From NCBI RefSeq assembly GCF_001039355.2, contig NW_019773714.1:519607-550137 (forward strand): a stretch of 30,531 bases of DNA. Reading direction: 5' to 3'. Below are positions 12,501 to 22,293 of this stretch, piece by piece (position 1 is the first letter of the stretch; the number at the start of each line of letters is the position of its first letter). Both the position numbers and the translations under genes were made by a program. The notes beneath the pieces were generated by a model. That model was not told the DNA's origin and did no database searches. It saw only the letters and a list, made by a program, of their open reading frames with translations. The stretch is from Lingula anatina. Its lineage: Eukaryota > Brachiopoda > Lingulata > Lingulida > Lingulidae.

Positions 12501-15228
12501 ATGGGCACTACATACATTTTAGTGCAAACCCAGCACACAATGTAACCAAGGCACTTGGCACAGTAAGACGGTTTAATAAAGTAGTTTGGCAAGCCCATGG
12601 AGTCTTGTGTCAGTAGCACTTAAATACAAGTTTTATACCACTTTACATGGAATGATATGTACTCTGCAATAGATAACACTTAACCATCTCAAATTTAGTT
12701 ATCACAAACCTGTCATCCTTGACATATCAATGTGTAATCCCAACTGTATAAAATGTGGTGAAGCTGTTGTAGTTTTGGAAATATTACTGGTTGGGTCATC
12801 CATGCTACATATTGTAATGGCTGTTTTGTTTTATTTGTTGCAGGAATCGGGTCTGTCCAGGATGATAGGAGAAGCCATGCGGGTGTTTTCTGGGATACCT
12901 GCGGTGGGGATCATGCTTATAATGTGTATAGCAGTATCAGTATGCACCAACGTCATCAGCAATGTTGCCACGGCAACCATCTTTCTGCCAATCTTAGCAG
13001 AACTAGTAAGTTAGGGTTCACTGGTGTTTTTATGTTCTGGGTCTAAGTCCAGCACCCTTCATATAGCCTGTAGTATAGAAAGGTTTGATTTTAATGCTGT
13101 AAGCCACATTCATAACCACACGTATTAATTATAGAAAATAAGTTGCTGTTCTTAATAGTATACATTTAGATTTAAAATTACAAAATGCCTGGTCTATGAA
13201 GTATCCGACTATGGTCAAATATCACCACAAGAAATGATTTTTACCAATAACTGTGGCTGTGAGTATTTTAACATAATTTTTTGGCACATACTGTAACTGG
13301 ATTTTGCAAAAGAAGGTCATTTCCACATCCCCAGTTACCCATCCTGTCATAAATTCACCATGTGTCCCTCACTTCCAGGCTGTAGCCATAGAAGTACATC
13401 CTCTCTACCTCATGATACCGGCAACCATTACTAGCTCCTTTGCCTTCATGTTGCCAGTAGCAACACCACCCAACGCCATTGTATACTCCTACGGACGGTT
13501 AACTATGAAGGACATGGTAAGTGATATTACTGTTTTATAAACATTTAATTATGCTTTCAGCATAGATGTCATATCTTAACCTGTAGCTTGTTTAGCAAAA
13601 CACTTCGCCTTTTTTCTCTGGCTGCATCTGCATATCTTTATCTTACAATGACTACTGTTTGCCGTGCTTATTTTTCTTTCTTTTGCTTTAAGGAGGGCGT
13701 TGAAAGGGGAATGTATTACATGTTAGAAGCACCAGGTCATTGAGTGCAAGAAGTGACCACATAATTTAATATTTAATCTCTCTCTCGGGGAGTGAAGGAA
13801 TCTTGAACCATTTCAAGGAAAGTCCCCTTGAAAATTCCTCAAACACAAAATGTTCTGCATACTACATTAGTTTGTCATTTCAAGCCTTGAGTGTTGAAAG
13901 TGCAGCCAATAATTTGGTTGTAATTTGTTATGTATGAAATGCTCTGTTTCATTCTAAACAGAGAAGCAGCAAATGCATGTCAGAAGCATGTGCTTATATA
14001 TTGTGCAGTGATGTCCAAGTCACAATTGTCTTCTTTCACAACTAACACATTTCTCGCAAGGCAGGTATTGTGCAGTGATGTCCAAGTCACAATTGTCATC
14101 TGTCACAACTAACACATTTCTTACTGGGCAAGTACTGTGCAGTGATGTGCAAGTCACAATTGTCATCTGTCACAACTAACACATTTCTTACTGGGCAGGT
14201 ATTTCTCTGTATGCCAATATTCTTGCCAAGTCACCACAAGACCGAATTGAAGAAAATCTTGTTTATTTGTTAAAGAATTATATTTTGAGACATCTGTCAG
14301 ATAATTTATGATATAGGACTTGCTAGTTTGTACTTATTTCAAGCCTATGCATTAGTGATATATATTGGGGAGAGATATATATGTATAAAATGGGCATATC
14401 TTATATTTAATCTGTTAATAATGCTTTGCTTAAGCTTTGCTTCTCAGAGAGGTAGCAATATCTTCCTTGCTTTAAGTTTTGTGGATGGAATTTGGAATGA
14501 ACCTACCACACGTGTCTGTAGACATAATGTGTGATGTGAGAGACAGTGTGAATGCTGAACAGCTCCCGCCTTGTGTCCCCACCATGTGTCCCCATCACGT
14601 AACCTGTTACACCATGCTTGACATTGTTGCTTGGTAAGTGGAGAAATCTTGCTCTCCTTTCAGTCATTTAATTAGAAACAGTGCACTGTTTGTAGCGATA
14701 AAGGTTGTTGTTTTTGTCAATAGAACTGCTTTTTGCTTTGCATGATACAGCATGATGTGGAGGTGTGCACATCTTGTCGAATTTTTAATATACAAGTGCC
14801 TTTCCCCTGCTTTTCTTTCTTTTTTATTCATTTATTTAAAGAAATAATTAAAGTTCTCATTTTGATCTGATTTATCAAGAACAATGCATCTTATAGAAAA
14901 AGTTGCTCTTGATGACAGGTAAAAAAATAGTCTTTATACTCAGGTTGATTAACAGTTTGTTTTCACATGTACAGCACACTGTATGTGTATTTGTTCCTTC
15001 CAGATGTTATCAGGCATGGTGTTAAACATAGTCTGTATGGGGGTCATTGTGCTGGCCATCAACTCCTGGGGTATGGCTTTCTACCACCTGGACACCATGC
15101 CTGAGTGGGCCAGAGGAAAGATGACCGTCACTCCTAACATCACCGCTAACACCACACTAGGGGGCGCTGGAGTATCTGTGGTAGGAATTCTGTCCGAAGC
15201 CAACACCACTGTGCCATACACGTTATAA
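3409..15228 (+). CDS. SLC13-family Na+/carboxylate cotransporter, gene 1 (5' partial)
   Basis: A plasma-membrane cotransporter that uses the sodium gradient to import di- or tricarboxylates such as succinate or citrate (family knowledge). Coding exons: 3409-3558, 5164-5279, 6348-6535, 6869-6953, 7197-7388, one of 9054-9173 or 9727-9846, 11047-11142, 11526-11639, 11873-11970, 12327-12445, 12844-13005, 13379-13516, 15004-15228. With one alternative exon these total 1803 nt in a single open frame, 600 residues, all with GT-AG introns. About 40 N-terminal residues are missing; the full length of about 640 fits SLC13. Visible motifs are the first SNT ([12 protein letters not shown]), [17 protein letters not shown], the second SNV ([10 protein letters not shown]) and [17 protein letters not shown], which fits the sodium:sulfate symporter signature. 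The C-terminus has N-glycosylation sequons, as in SLC13 proteins with an outside tail. Transport of sulfate instead of carboxylates is the main alternative and cannot be excluded by eye. Confidence 0.93.
3663..3692. repeat. Perfect 14-bp inverted repeat, 2-nt loop
   Basis: The arm tatgtacagacaca is followed by ga and then by its exact reverse complement. This is a near-perfect 30-bp palindrome in intron 2 of gene 1. A CpG-rich patch (about 3700-3735, with gccggcgccg) follows directly and stands out from the AT-rich intron, so the two may mark a degraded mobile element. Confidence 0.85.
3997..4024. repeat. Poly-C followed by poly-A run
   Basis: A run of C's (about 3997-4007) passes straight into about 17 A's. 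It is a low-complexity tract inside intron 2 and a likely place for length variation or sequencing error. Confidence 0.9.
4820..5004. mobile_element. MITE with about 55-bp terminal inverted repeats
   Basis: The left end starts tagctactgtacactac and includes caatgcaatcagattaac. The right end, read on the other strand, starts tagctaccacacactaac and includes gaatgcaatcagattaac. The arms match over about 55 bp with small gaps. The element is 185 bp and non-coding. No convincing target-site duplication was found. Confidence 0.7.
5164..5279 (+). CDS. Gene 1, exon 3
   Basis: 116 bp, phase 0 in, two bases left over at the end (tg of a Trp codon). It encodes [20 protein letters not shown] then [14 protein letters not shown], the third helix and the conserved [11 protein letters not shown] motif. 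The gene 2 counterpart, 23044-23159, has identical length and phase. Confidence 0.95.
5280..6347 (+). other. Gene 1 intron 3
   Basis: A 1068-bp intron (gt at 5280, ttttag at 6342-6347). It contains a (TTTA)n tract around 5500-5520. No other repeat or exon was recognised. Confidence 0.75.
6348..6535 (+). CDS. Gene 1, exon 4 with first SNT motif
   Basis: 188 bp, completes the Trp codon and ends with one base left over. It encodes [20 protein letters not shown], which contains the first Ser-Asn-Thr motif of the sodium and substrate sites, followed by a hydrophilic Glu/Gln-rich linker facing the cytoplasm. Positions 6385-6450 differ at only one nucleotide from gene 2. Confidence 0.93.
6869..6953 (+). 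CDS. Gene 1, exon 5 (proline-rich linker)
   Basis: 85 bp between ccatgtag and gtaggt, completing one codon with two bases and leaving two. It encodes a soluble loop ([17 protein letters not shown] then [10 protein letters not shown]). The phases agree with both neighbouring exons. No clear counterpart was found in gene 2. This loop is poorly conserved in the family, so recognition rests on frame and splice sites. Confidence 0.75.
7197..7388 (+). CDS. Gene 1, exon 6 with TLTGTPPN motif
   Basis: 192 bp between ctatag and gtaagt. The first part encodes a charged loop, the second part [20 protein letters not shown] then [11 protein letters not shown]. The [12 protein letters not shown] segment lies next to the substrate in SLC13 structures. 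Here the residue before PN is Pro (codon 7354-7356), where gene 2 has the usual Gly. Confidence 0.92.
7389..9053 (+). other. Gene 1 intron 6
   Basis: A 1665-bp intron ending with the pyrimidine-rich acceptor before 9054. It holds a degenerate 18-bp tandem repeat at 8451-8536. No other exon or mobile element was recognised. Confidence 0.7.
8451..8536. repeat. Degenerate 18-bp tandem repeat
   Basis: About 4.5 imperfect copies of an 18-bp unit of the form agaagtgatagaagctat. The half units of nine bases also resemble each other. Confidence 0.8.
9054..9173 (+). CDS. Gene 1, exon 7a (alternative membrane exon)
   Basis: 120 bp, acceptor ctttaccctcacag and donor gtagca. It completes a Thr codon and leaves two bases (ag). 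It encodes [10 protein letters not shown] then [20 protein letters not shown], a short loop and a transmembrane helix. The exon is open with good splice sites and has the same length and phases as exon 7b. 20 of the 39 whole residues match 7b. Its donor (GTAGCA) is weaker than that of 7b (GTGAGT), so it may be the minor or regulated choice. Confidence 0.85.
9727..9846 (+). CDS. Gene 1, exon 7b (alternative membrane exon)
   Basis: 120 bp between tttttgtttag and gtgagt, with the same phases as 7a. It encodes [10 protein letters not shown] then [20 protein letters not shown]. The INFSSW segment matches the single gene 2 exon (VNFSSW, 25174-25314), so 7b looks closer to the ancestral form. It joins exon 8 in frame just as 7a does. 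Confidence 0.9.
9847..11046 (+). other. Gene 1 intron 7
   Basis: A 1200-bp intron between gtgagt (9847) and ttccag (11041-11046). No repeat, mobile element or additional exon was recognised. Confidence 0.65.
11047..11142 (+). CDS. Gene 1, exon 8 (cytoplasmic loop)
   Basis: 96 bp encoding a Cys- and charge-rich loop ([20 protein letters not shown]) that ends in AYDNLGPM. Tyr-x-x-Leu-Gly-Pro is a conserved short motif before the next helix; gene 2 has YAKLGPI at the same place (26155-26229). Confidence 0.9.
11526..11639 (+). CDS. Gene 1, exon 9
   Basis: 114 bp encoding [20 protein letters not shown] followed by [13 protein letters not shown], a transmembrane helix and the REPxFxxGWGD motif shared with gene 2 (26494-26598) and typical of SLC13. 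Confidence 0.94.
11873..11970 (+). CDS. Gene 1, exon 10
   Basis: 98 bp encoding [20 protein letters not shown] then KRPNFFC. The SDAT(S/P)AI...LLFxxPSxxPNF pattern is family-typical. The gene 2 counterpart (28719-28816) has the same length and phases. Confidence 0.95.
12327..12445 (+). CDS. Gene 1, exon 11
   Basis: 119 bp, ending in phase 0. It encodes a Pro-rich loop and [20 protein letters not shown], the re-entrant hairpin region. The residue after PW is Asn (12395-12397), where gene 2 has Ser. Confidence 0.95.
12844..13005 (+). CDS. Gene 1, exon 12 with second SN motif
   Basis: 162 bp, phase 0 on both sides. It encodes [12 protein letters not shown] and ends with [20 protein letters not shown], containing the second Ser-Asn-Val motif that with the first SNT forms the sodium and substrate sites. 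Confidence 0.96.
13379..13516 (+). CDS. Gene 1, exon 13 with family signature
   Basis: 138 bp, phase 0 on both sides. It encodes [20 protein letters not shown] then [13 protein letters not shown]. The [17 protein letters not shown] stretch fits the sodium:sulfate symporter signature. The exon ends KDM and joins directly to exon 14. Confidence 0.96.
13517..15003 (+). other. Gene 1 intron 13
   Basis: A 1487-bp intron with a 67-bp tandem repeat at 13998-14198. Alignment of exons 13 and 14 with the family is continuous, so no hidden exon is expected here. Confidence 0.7.
13998..14198. repeat. 67-bp tandem repeat, three copies
   Basis: Copies lie at 13998-14064, 14065-14131 and 14132-14198 and share tgtgcagtgatgtccaagtc with few differences; the last two are closest. 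Copies 1 and 3 end in gcag and run into gta, so the array contains splice-donor-like CAG/GTA junctions at its repeat boundaries. Confidence 0.95.
15004..15228 (+). CDS. Gene 1, last coding exon (exon 14)
   Basis: 225 bp including the TAA stop at 15226-15228. It encodes the last helix ([30 protein letters not shown]), MPEWARGK, and a tail with three N-x-T sequons (NIT, NTT, NTT). The SWGxxFxxLDxxPxWA pattern is typical of the SLC13 C-terminus, and a glycosylated extracellular tail is known in the family. Confidence 0.94.
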   Translation: MLSGMVLNIVCMGVIVLAINSWGMAFYHLDTMPEWARGKMTVTPNITANTTLGGAGVSVVGILSEANTTVPYTL

Positions 15229-15572
15229 TACAGGAGAATTTTAGGTGAATAAGTGGAGATGGAACAAAGGTGGCCCTTCGCTTCTTTTGCTGACTGTGCT
15301 GTGGCCTTATTTTCAGGGGTATAAACGGTCTTCCAATTCTTCTGGGTGACACTGCTTTTCTTTAAAGGCACACTAATGTGATTGGCTTGGACTGATAGAA
15401 ACCATGGAAGACTGTCAGTGTGGATGGAGGATGCCTGAATCATTGGATCTGTCCCCTGACATACTGTATATTATAGCCTAAACAGAAACAGATGAGCTTA
15501 ACCTGTTTTAAGACTGACAGAGGAAGTAGACTGTATGTTTACAACCACCAACTATACTGGAATATACAGGGA

Positions 15573-15749
15573 CAGGGGCGGATCCAGAGATATTTTCTGA
15601 CAGTCTTCCAAATTATCCAAATTATCTTTGTTGATCCATCCTCAATTTTGACTGTCTTCCGACAGAAAAAAATTTGATACCCGTCAATGTAAACTTGAAA
15701 ATCTGACCGTCTTCCGGAAGACCCAGAAGACATCCTCAATCCGCCCCTG
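15573..15749. mobile_element. CAGGGGCGGATCCAG-type short element, copy 1
   Basis: 177 bp with ends CAGGGGCGGATCCAG and CAATCCGCCCCTG, which are inverted repeats. The interior (gacagtcttccaaattat, gaccgtcttc, cccagaagac) is shared with the copy at 25388-25555. The flanking five bases, aggga and agtga, match at four positions, a possible decayed target-site duplication. It has no coding capacity. Confidence 0.88.
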
Positions 15750-16089
15750 AGTGATACATGACAGTTGAAGTGACTGGTTATTTGTTAGCAAGGATCCTTG
15801 AAAAGGAGTAATATTAATTTTAAGGGAAATTTAATTTTTTATGATCATCCTGGATAGCACACCTTTAACAGAATGACTGGGTAGAAGTTAATGGAGGGAA
15901 ATGATGGCTCCTGATGATCATGATGCCATTCAATTACATTCAATTAAACCATCCACTTCCCGGGGCTGATCTTAGGACAGTTTTAGCATTCCAGTTTAGG
16001 GTCATCATAGAAATTTGGATCTTTGTGGATGTATATATTCTATATGGTTTTATTCTCTATGCATGGCACCATAAACTGGCAAAGCAAGC

Positions 16090-16095
16090 AATAAA
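16090..16095 (+). terminator. Candidate polyadenylation signal AATAAA
   Basis: First clear AATAAA downstream of the gene 1 stop, about 860 bp after it. A second one lies at 16216-16221. Either could end the transcript; transcript data would decide. Confidence 0.35.
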
Positions 16096-16837
16096 ATTTT
16101 ATTTCATAATATTTATTGAGCACTAAATGTATGTTACAGTACATAGCCTTCACAGGCTACCTCTTTTATCATGAGTAGTTGTACTAATCCTATAGCAGTA
16201 ACCTGAGCCTTATAAAATAAACTGTAGTTTGTGACTCAGAGCCACAGATTAGTGATTTCCGAGATGGAGAAAAAGGGAAAATGTTTCTCTTTTTCAACTT
16301 TGAAACTCCAAAAGTTTTAACATGCAGTTTCTTGTATCTTCCACCTGTAGTGCCTAGTTTTTTCTGTCAAATGGTTAGTTATAGAGATCTGGATAAAAGC
16401 AGGCTAAAACCTCACAAATTGTTCACAGCCAATCATGCAATGTTTGCAGTCTGTATTTCTACAGTTGGAACATGACATCACAGTTCAAGTCATTAACTTG
16501 GCAATAGATACATGTATCACTAATTCGCGGCTCCAAGTCACAAACGGCAATTAGAGGTGTAAGAAAAATATGTGATACGTGTTGCACAATAATTGATAGG
16601 TATTATAAGACATGAAAGGTGTTATTAGACATTTTGGCAGTTGGCATTATCAAAGTTTGTCTGTGTGTGACTTTTGTAGTGGCCATCATGTTTTTCAATG
16701 GAGTTAAAATTATTGTGAGGAATCACTTCTCCCTATGTGTAGATAATTTACTGTTTCCTTGCTGCTGGAGTTGTTAATAACCCCTGCTGCCATGCTCTGC
16801 ACTGGAAGGTCCAGCAGCCAGTGATCTAGCTGATTAA

Positions 16838-17087
16838 GACCCCATTCCTAGATCAATCTAATAGGATCAATCCATCTCTGAGGGGTTTCTCGCTAAATTT
16901 CTTTCAGCTTAAGTGGCTCTGATGTCTGGCACACCTACTAAAGCTGTTAAGGGATAATTAAGTATCCTTTAGCAGCTTCAGTAGGCATGCCAGACATCTG
17001 AACAGCTTAAGCTGAAAGCAGTGTATTGAGTAACCCTTCAGAGATGGATTGATGCTGTTAAATCGATCTAGGTATGGGAATGGGGTC
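16838..17087. mobile_element. Palindromic (foldback) element, copy 1
   Basis: The left arm (from gaccccattcctagatcaat, through aatccatctctgagggg, agcttaag and gtctggcacacctact) is repeated in inverse order in the right arm (agtaggcatgccagacatct, agcttaagctgaaag, cttcagagatggattgat, ggaatggggtc). The arms are over 100 bp with a small centre, so the strand could fold into a long hairpin. No coding capacity and no clear target-site duplication. Confidence 0.88.
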
Positions 17088-17601
17088 GAAGACTACTCTG
17101 TTCACCTGGTTGGTCTGTGAAGAATACATTGTAATTATTTCAACAAATTCATTACTGGCTGCTGCATGGCCCACAGTGCAGCATCCCAGATAAGTAGAGT
17201 ATGTAAAATAGTTGAGGTAATCATCCTTTGTTCTCCCATGCATGATTCAAGTTACTGCTGAACCAGAGCTCAGTGTGGCTTGTCACCTAAGGGTTGATTA
17301 CAATGTCTACATTAGCCCTGTATTGTCAGGGTCTGTCAGCAGCAAAGATATCAGTAGGGCACCAATAATATTATTCCATTTCTAATTGAATCAAGCAAAC
17401 ATCCTATTTGGACATTGTTAAATGGATGGTGCCATTTTAGTGGTTTGTTTGTGATTTTTGCAGGAGTTTCCAGATTGAGAATTTTCATATTCTGCACCAG
17501 ACTTCACTTTTTATAAACTGCATATATGAAAATGTCATATTGGGATCCAAGATGGCTGTGCTCAGTAAAAAAAAATGAGTTCATTTATTATTAGTAGTAG
17601 T

Positions 17602-17640
17602 ATTTATTATTATTTTTATTTATTTATTTATTTATTTTTT
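17602..17640. repeat. TTTA microsatellite
   Basis: An AT-only tract containing about six perfect ttta units in the spacer between the genes. Confidence 0.85.
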
Positions 17641-17889
17641 GGTATTGTTAGATTATAATGTAATTTGACTGGAGAGTACAAGCAGTACTCTTCTTGGAGT
17701 GAAGGCATTTCTTGAATTTAGTACTGAGATCTGTAAATAAAAAAAGAAATAGATGAAGTAGTTGAAGATAGATATAAAAAGAAGAGTCCCAAGATTAGAG
17801 CAGTTATTGGTACTTAGACCAGTGACCTAAGGCCAGGTGCAGTGTCAAAACCATGTCATTTCTAATACTGCATTCCCATAACCTTGTTG

Positions 17890-18096
17890 TACTAACTGGA
17901 TTGATCTAACTCTGTGAGACTTCTCGCTAAATTGCATTCAGTTTAAGCAGCTTAAATGTCTGGCATGCCTCTTTAAGCTGCTAATAAGTAGATAATTTAC
18001 CCCCTTCAGTAGGCATGCCAGACTTGTAAGTTCCTTCAACTAAATGCAATTTAGTGACAATTCCCCATGAGTTTTGTTGATCCCACTGGACAGTAT
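17890..18096. mobile_element. Palindromic (foldback) element, copy 2
   Basis: A diverged relative of the element at 16838-17087. It shares ctcgctaaatt, the palindromic core with gtctggcatgcctc and cagtaggcatgccagac, and the ggattgatc segment near the ends. The two copies are about 800 bp apart in the same orientation. The outer limits are approximate because the ends are decayed. Confidence 0.75.
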
Positions 18097-21000
18097 GATA
18101 GCCTTACAGAAACAACCCCTAAGAGTAGTTCTTGTAAGATACAGAGGTCTCCCAGAACCTCACCTCTCTACTGTCAGCATGCCTCTGCCATTACCAGCAT
18201 CCTAAGAAGCTCAGGGTGGTAAGAGAAAGTAATTTGCCTGTATTGAATAATGTATTTCAATTGAGGCCATCACATCTGTACAAGGAATAGGCTTTAAGAT
18301 TAAAATGCAGGGATATTTGGGATGAGGACCTTAGAATATTTCTCCAGTCTTTCAAAACTGAAAAGACTTGTGTTGTTCAGCACATCGTAATCCATCAATT
18401 AAAAAATCATGAATGATAAGTGAGTTGTACATTTTTTTATAGTTGTTTAGCCATGTACATATGTAAAGGTTTTGCACATATATAGCAAGTATATCTATTA
18501 ATTAAGGCTTGCTGTTGACTGATAAGTATTACAACTACATGTTTATGTTGGAGTTAAGGAGTATACCTTCCTAAATTTCAAACAATAAAATGCATTTTGC
18601 TCAATCATTAGAAAGGTTAATGAGAGGTTAAAGTTCCAAAATATAGATAATTTTGTGAAATAATCAAGGGTGGAAGATATTTTTATATATGATGGTTGCT
18701 ATTGTTATAAATTGCATGAAAACATTAATGCACATATAATTTTTCTTTGAATGCATGCAGTGTTTATGCTTCACTTGTAAAACAGTAGTACTATTTTCAT
18801 AACTATATTTAGAAGAGGGGGCAGTTCATAGATGGTAGAATATTTTGAAGAAAACTGAAAAAAAATGGAATATCAAATTCTGAATCAGATATCAACTTCA
18901 TTAATTATATATTTAAGAATTTACATTTATTCATAAACATTTATGAAAATAGATGCTACCATTTTATATTTTTCGATTTGGCAGCAATTCAACAGCAAAG
19001 CCCAACATGCTTGTAGCACATGATTATTTGTTGTAGTTCTTATTGAGCAATATTCAGTGTGGGAGGTAATATTTTCATAACATTAAATGCAATTTGAACT
19101 TTTAATTTTACATTATAGGGACAAATTGAATTTTTTCTCTGGGATAAATGGCAGCTAGAAGCACCTGTTTATTACAAATGAGAACAAATTTGTCAACATG
19201 CACAATTTGGACTAGACCAAGGTTATTTCTTCGTTTCATTTTCAAATGAAACAGTGTTCAAATGAAAAGGTGATACCATGATCTACTTCAGTTCTGTTAA
19301 CATAAACTGTGCCATTGTTTATTGAATAAGGATATTTTTTGATAAAATCATACAACTGCATGTCTCGTATTTTCCATTTGGTCAATTTATATGTATATAA
19401 ATCTAATGGCTTCAATAAAACATATCTACATTTATCTTTAGCTTTCTTTTAACTTCTTTTAAAAAAAACCTAAGTAATTGTTCAGAATGTTGAATCATCA
19501 ATTAGACATGAGTATTAACTAGTTTTGATCAGTATAATTAATCATATAAAGTCCAGACAATCATTTGCACTTACGTCTTTTTAAATTTGGAGAAGATGGC
19601 TCCACTACCCATTCAGGATCAGCACAAAATGTCCTTACGGCATTTCCAGGTATTGATTAGAAACGTGATGAACAAATTCAATCATAAAATTTTTGTCAAA
19701 CTTTTTAACTAAATTAAATGTGTAAATTCAATTATATGCTTGATGGTGGAATCTCTCGTGTGGTTAATCTGTCTCACTTTATATACTTTTTGTGCGAAAA
19801 GACAATTGTATACAAAATAAAGTTTCAAAATGTCCAGAGAAAATTGCCCTCCGTACATGCAGTGTACCATAAGATAAGATTTTTAGTTAACATCACATTT
19901 AAGAGCATTATGTGGCTATCTTGTGAAAGAGATTAATGACTTAGTTTTAAAGTAATTAATCATGAAGGTTCACATTTAACAAATTGACCAATACAAACAT
20001 TCAAATTCTATATCTGGGGTTTGCTTTGTCATTTGTATGCATCGAGTTCTGTGAAAGACTGGAGACCTGGAGTTTCAGTAAGCAGTGCCTTCATGGCAAT
20101 CATGTATTGACATGTTATAGCTCTGATTTGGCACTTTTCCTGATAAAACTAAAAATTCTAATAAAGGGGAAAAAGGCAATGGACTCTATGCATATATCTA
20201 ATCTCTTTCATGCACCCATACTTTTCAGGCACTGCTTAAAGACATTGGAAATAAAACAATCTGATCTAGTTTTATTAATTTGCTACTTTTTATTAGAATT
20301 ATCAAAATTGATTGTGCTGACAAAAAACTTCAAAGTAGATGCTTCAAGGTCTTGCAGGGTTAGAGAAATGTTTAAGGGGTAAACATTGTGAAGATTGTCG
20401 CTAGTGCAGAAAAAAGGTTCCGTCTTAGGTAAAGATAATGGAGTGTTAGATAAACAACAGCAGGAGTTGACCTATGACCCACAGGTAAGGTGCCGTCTTA
20501 ATATGACGTACATGTACAACTGAGACAGTTTCATGACCTTGCACTTCATTACTTCCTGGGCAGCTTTAAAGTCCTTGATGATAAGAAGTCCAAACAGGTA
20601 ACTAGTTAAGGTAGGTAATTCTTAAGCCAAAGCAAATGGCCAGCAGATTTGCTTAATGATAAAGAAATATGTGCAATTCTTCTCCTGTCATTAAATATAT
20701 GAATGAATCTGGATTTAGTTTGAATGGCATGTATCAGTCCAGAAACTCAGACAACATACACAACAGGCATGTAATTTACTCAAAAGTGGGAGAACTTAGT
20801 GTCAAGTATACTGGTTTGTAAAACATACACTTTATTTGAATGTTACATGATTTAAATATTATTTTAAAATGAACAAAATTTAACTTACCTAAAAATTGGC
20901 AGTTTTGGCAATCCGTTTCCTCAATTTCAGTCCCCAGATTTGATATGAGCTGTGTTAATTACCATTATCATTGCTGCCAAAGACTTTTCCAAATGTCTCT

Positions 21001-22134
21001 TTTTCACAAAAGGTTTTTTGAGACATTTTATGCATCCTGACAGGTTGCTAAGATCATGACCATGGTCAAAGTGGTCAGTTTGAGGAGTTGTAAATGTTGA
21101 CTGAAGGGGTGGCCCTGGATGTAGGGACTTTATCTAAGTATGACAGGTATTCGTCTGTTGTTCTTTCAACATTAATGTAAAATAAAGTTGAGCAACAAAG
21201 ATGTACTAGTAGGTCTAAATGTTCTAACAAACTGGCAGACAGAGGTTTCTTACTACCTAAGTGACTAGGGTATTAGGATTAAAAGGTGATATTACATTAT
21301 TTCATGTTTTATTAAAATGGCCATGTCTCCAAATATGAGAATGACAACAGGTGTTTCAGAGCAGTCAGTTATGATTACGAGGTCTCTGTGATCTCCACAG
21401 GTGACAGGTAAGTGTGTGGTGATGGGACTATATGTCAGTATGATCCCAAAAGTGTCTTTAACAAGATTTTTTGGAAAGATATATGTCCTGATATATTTAA
21501 TGGTAATGTTTAAAATTTAGCCATTTTTGCTGATTTTAAAGATGATGGTGAATGTCAGAAAATGAGTTTATCAGTATTTGTAGGGGTAACCTACAGTTTT
21601 ATCAAGTGATAATGTAGTCTAGTTCATCCACCTGTAGGTATCTTATTCCATAAAAGTTTGTTTATCCTCAAGATGTGCTGCGTGGTACCAGGTTAGACAG
21701 TGCGTGCATGTGCAACTGTCTCTGTTACCAGTATATTACTTTACAGCATACCATCAGTTACACTCCTTGTACACGTAGTTTGTCAAAGTGCTTTTTATCT
21801 GCTGTGATGATCAAGAACTTAATATTGCAGTTGAATACATGATAAAGGAAGCAACATTAATATTATTTTGTTGTTTAATATTGTGTTGTTGCTATACTGT
21901 TTTGCAGTTTAACTTGAATGTGAGAATTTCTGGAATGTTACCTGCACGGATGATCCTGTCCATTATCAATGCAAAGTCATGTTCTTACTTATGTGGAGAT
22001 ACCTCACCTTCGACTTGGATTAGAATTGAATAGAAACAATTTTGTGCAATGCACAACATAAAATGCTCAAAGTTTAAGAACTTATAAATTGATTTCATTC
22101 ATTTCAGTCTCACTCATCACCTGCATGCTTGGAC

Positions 22135-22142
22135 TATAAATA
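22135..22142 (+). promoter_or_regulatory. Possible TATA box of gene 2
   Basis: TATAAATA occurs about 160 bp upstream of the gene 2 start codon, at a fitting distance for a short 5' UTR without introns. In such AT-rich sequence this can occur by chance. Confidence 0.25.
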
Positions 22143-22293
22143 TTTGTACCAGCATTTGAAGAACTGTTGATTTAGCTCCACTCAGATTTTTCTGGATAAA
22201 TGATAAACAAGGACATGACAAGAATTGTCTAGGAGAAGAAACAATAGATAGACAGCTCCTTCTTCCTCTTTGGAATCCACAGAAAACTTCAGA

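Larger units (their letters stand above)
15229..16240 (+). other. Probable 3' UTR of gene 1
   Basis: Non-coding sequence after the stop. It contains a short inverted-repeat element (15573-15749), and the first clear AATAAA hexamers are at 16090 and 16216. If those are used, the element is part of the mature 3' UTR and could fold into a hairpin. The limits are inferred, not seen. Confidence 0.4.
16241..22130. other. Spacer between gene 1 and gene 2
   Basis: No coding exon or RNA gene could be supported in this 5.9-kb stretch. The open frames in it are short and have no protein-like features. It holds two copies of a palindromic element (16838-17087 and about 17890-18096) and a (TTTA)n tract near 17610-17640. 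Strong donor-like sites (cacag/gtaagg at about 20485 and acag/gtaagtg at about 21410) could belong to untranslated 5' exons of gene 2, but nothing else supports this. Confidence 0.6.

Noticed and set aside
19235-19254. Short perfect hairpin (gtttcattt, tc, aaatgaaac).
   Set aside because: Nine-bp arms made mostly of A and T are expected by chance at this length in AT-rich DNA; no repeat copies nearby.
19984-20382. Open frame of 132 codons on the + strand, the longest in the spacer.
   Set aside because: The translation has no recognised motif and no clear codon bias. The starting ATG has no supporting context. It could be chance, though it is the best remaining candidate for an unknown exon in the spacer.
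21788-22033. Open frame of 81 codons shortly upstream of gene 2.
   Set aside because: Cys/Leu-rich low-complexity translation, not in frame with gene 2 exon 1 and no matching part in gene 1.
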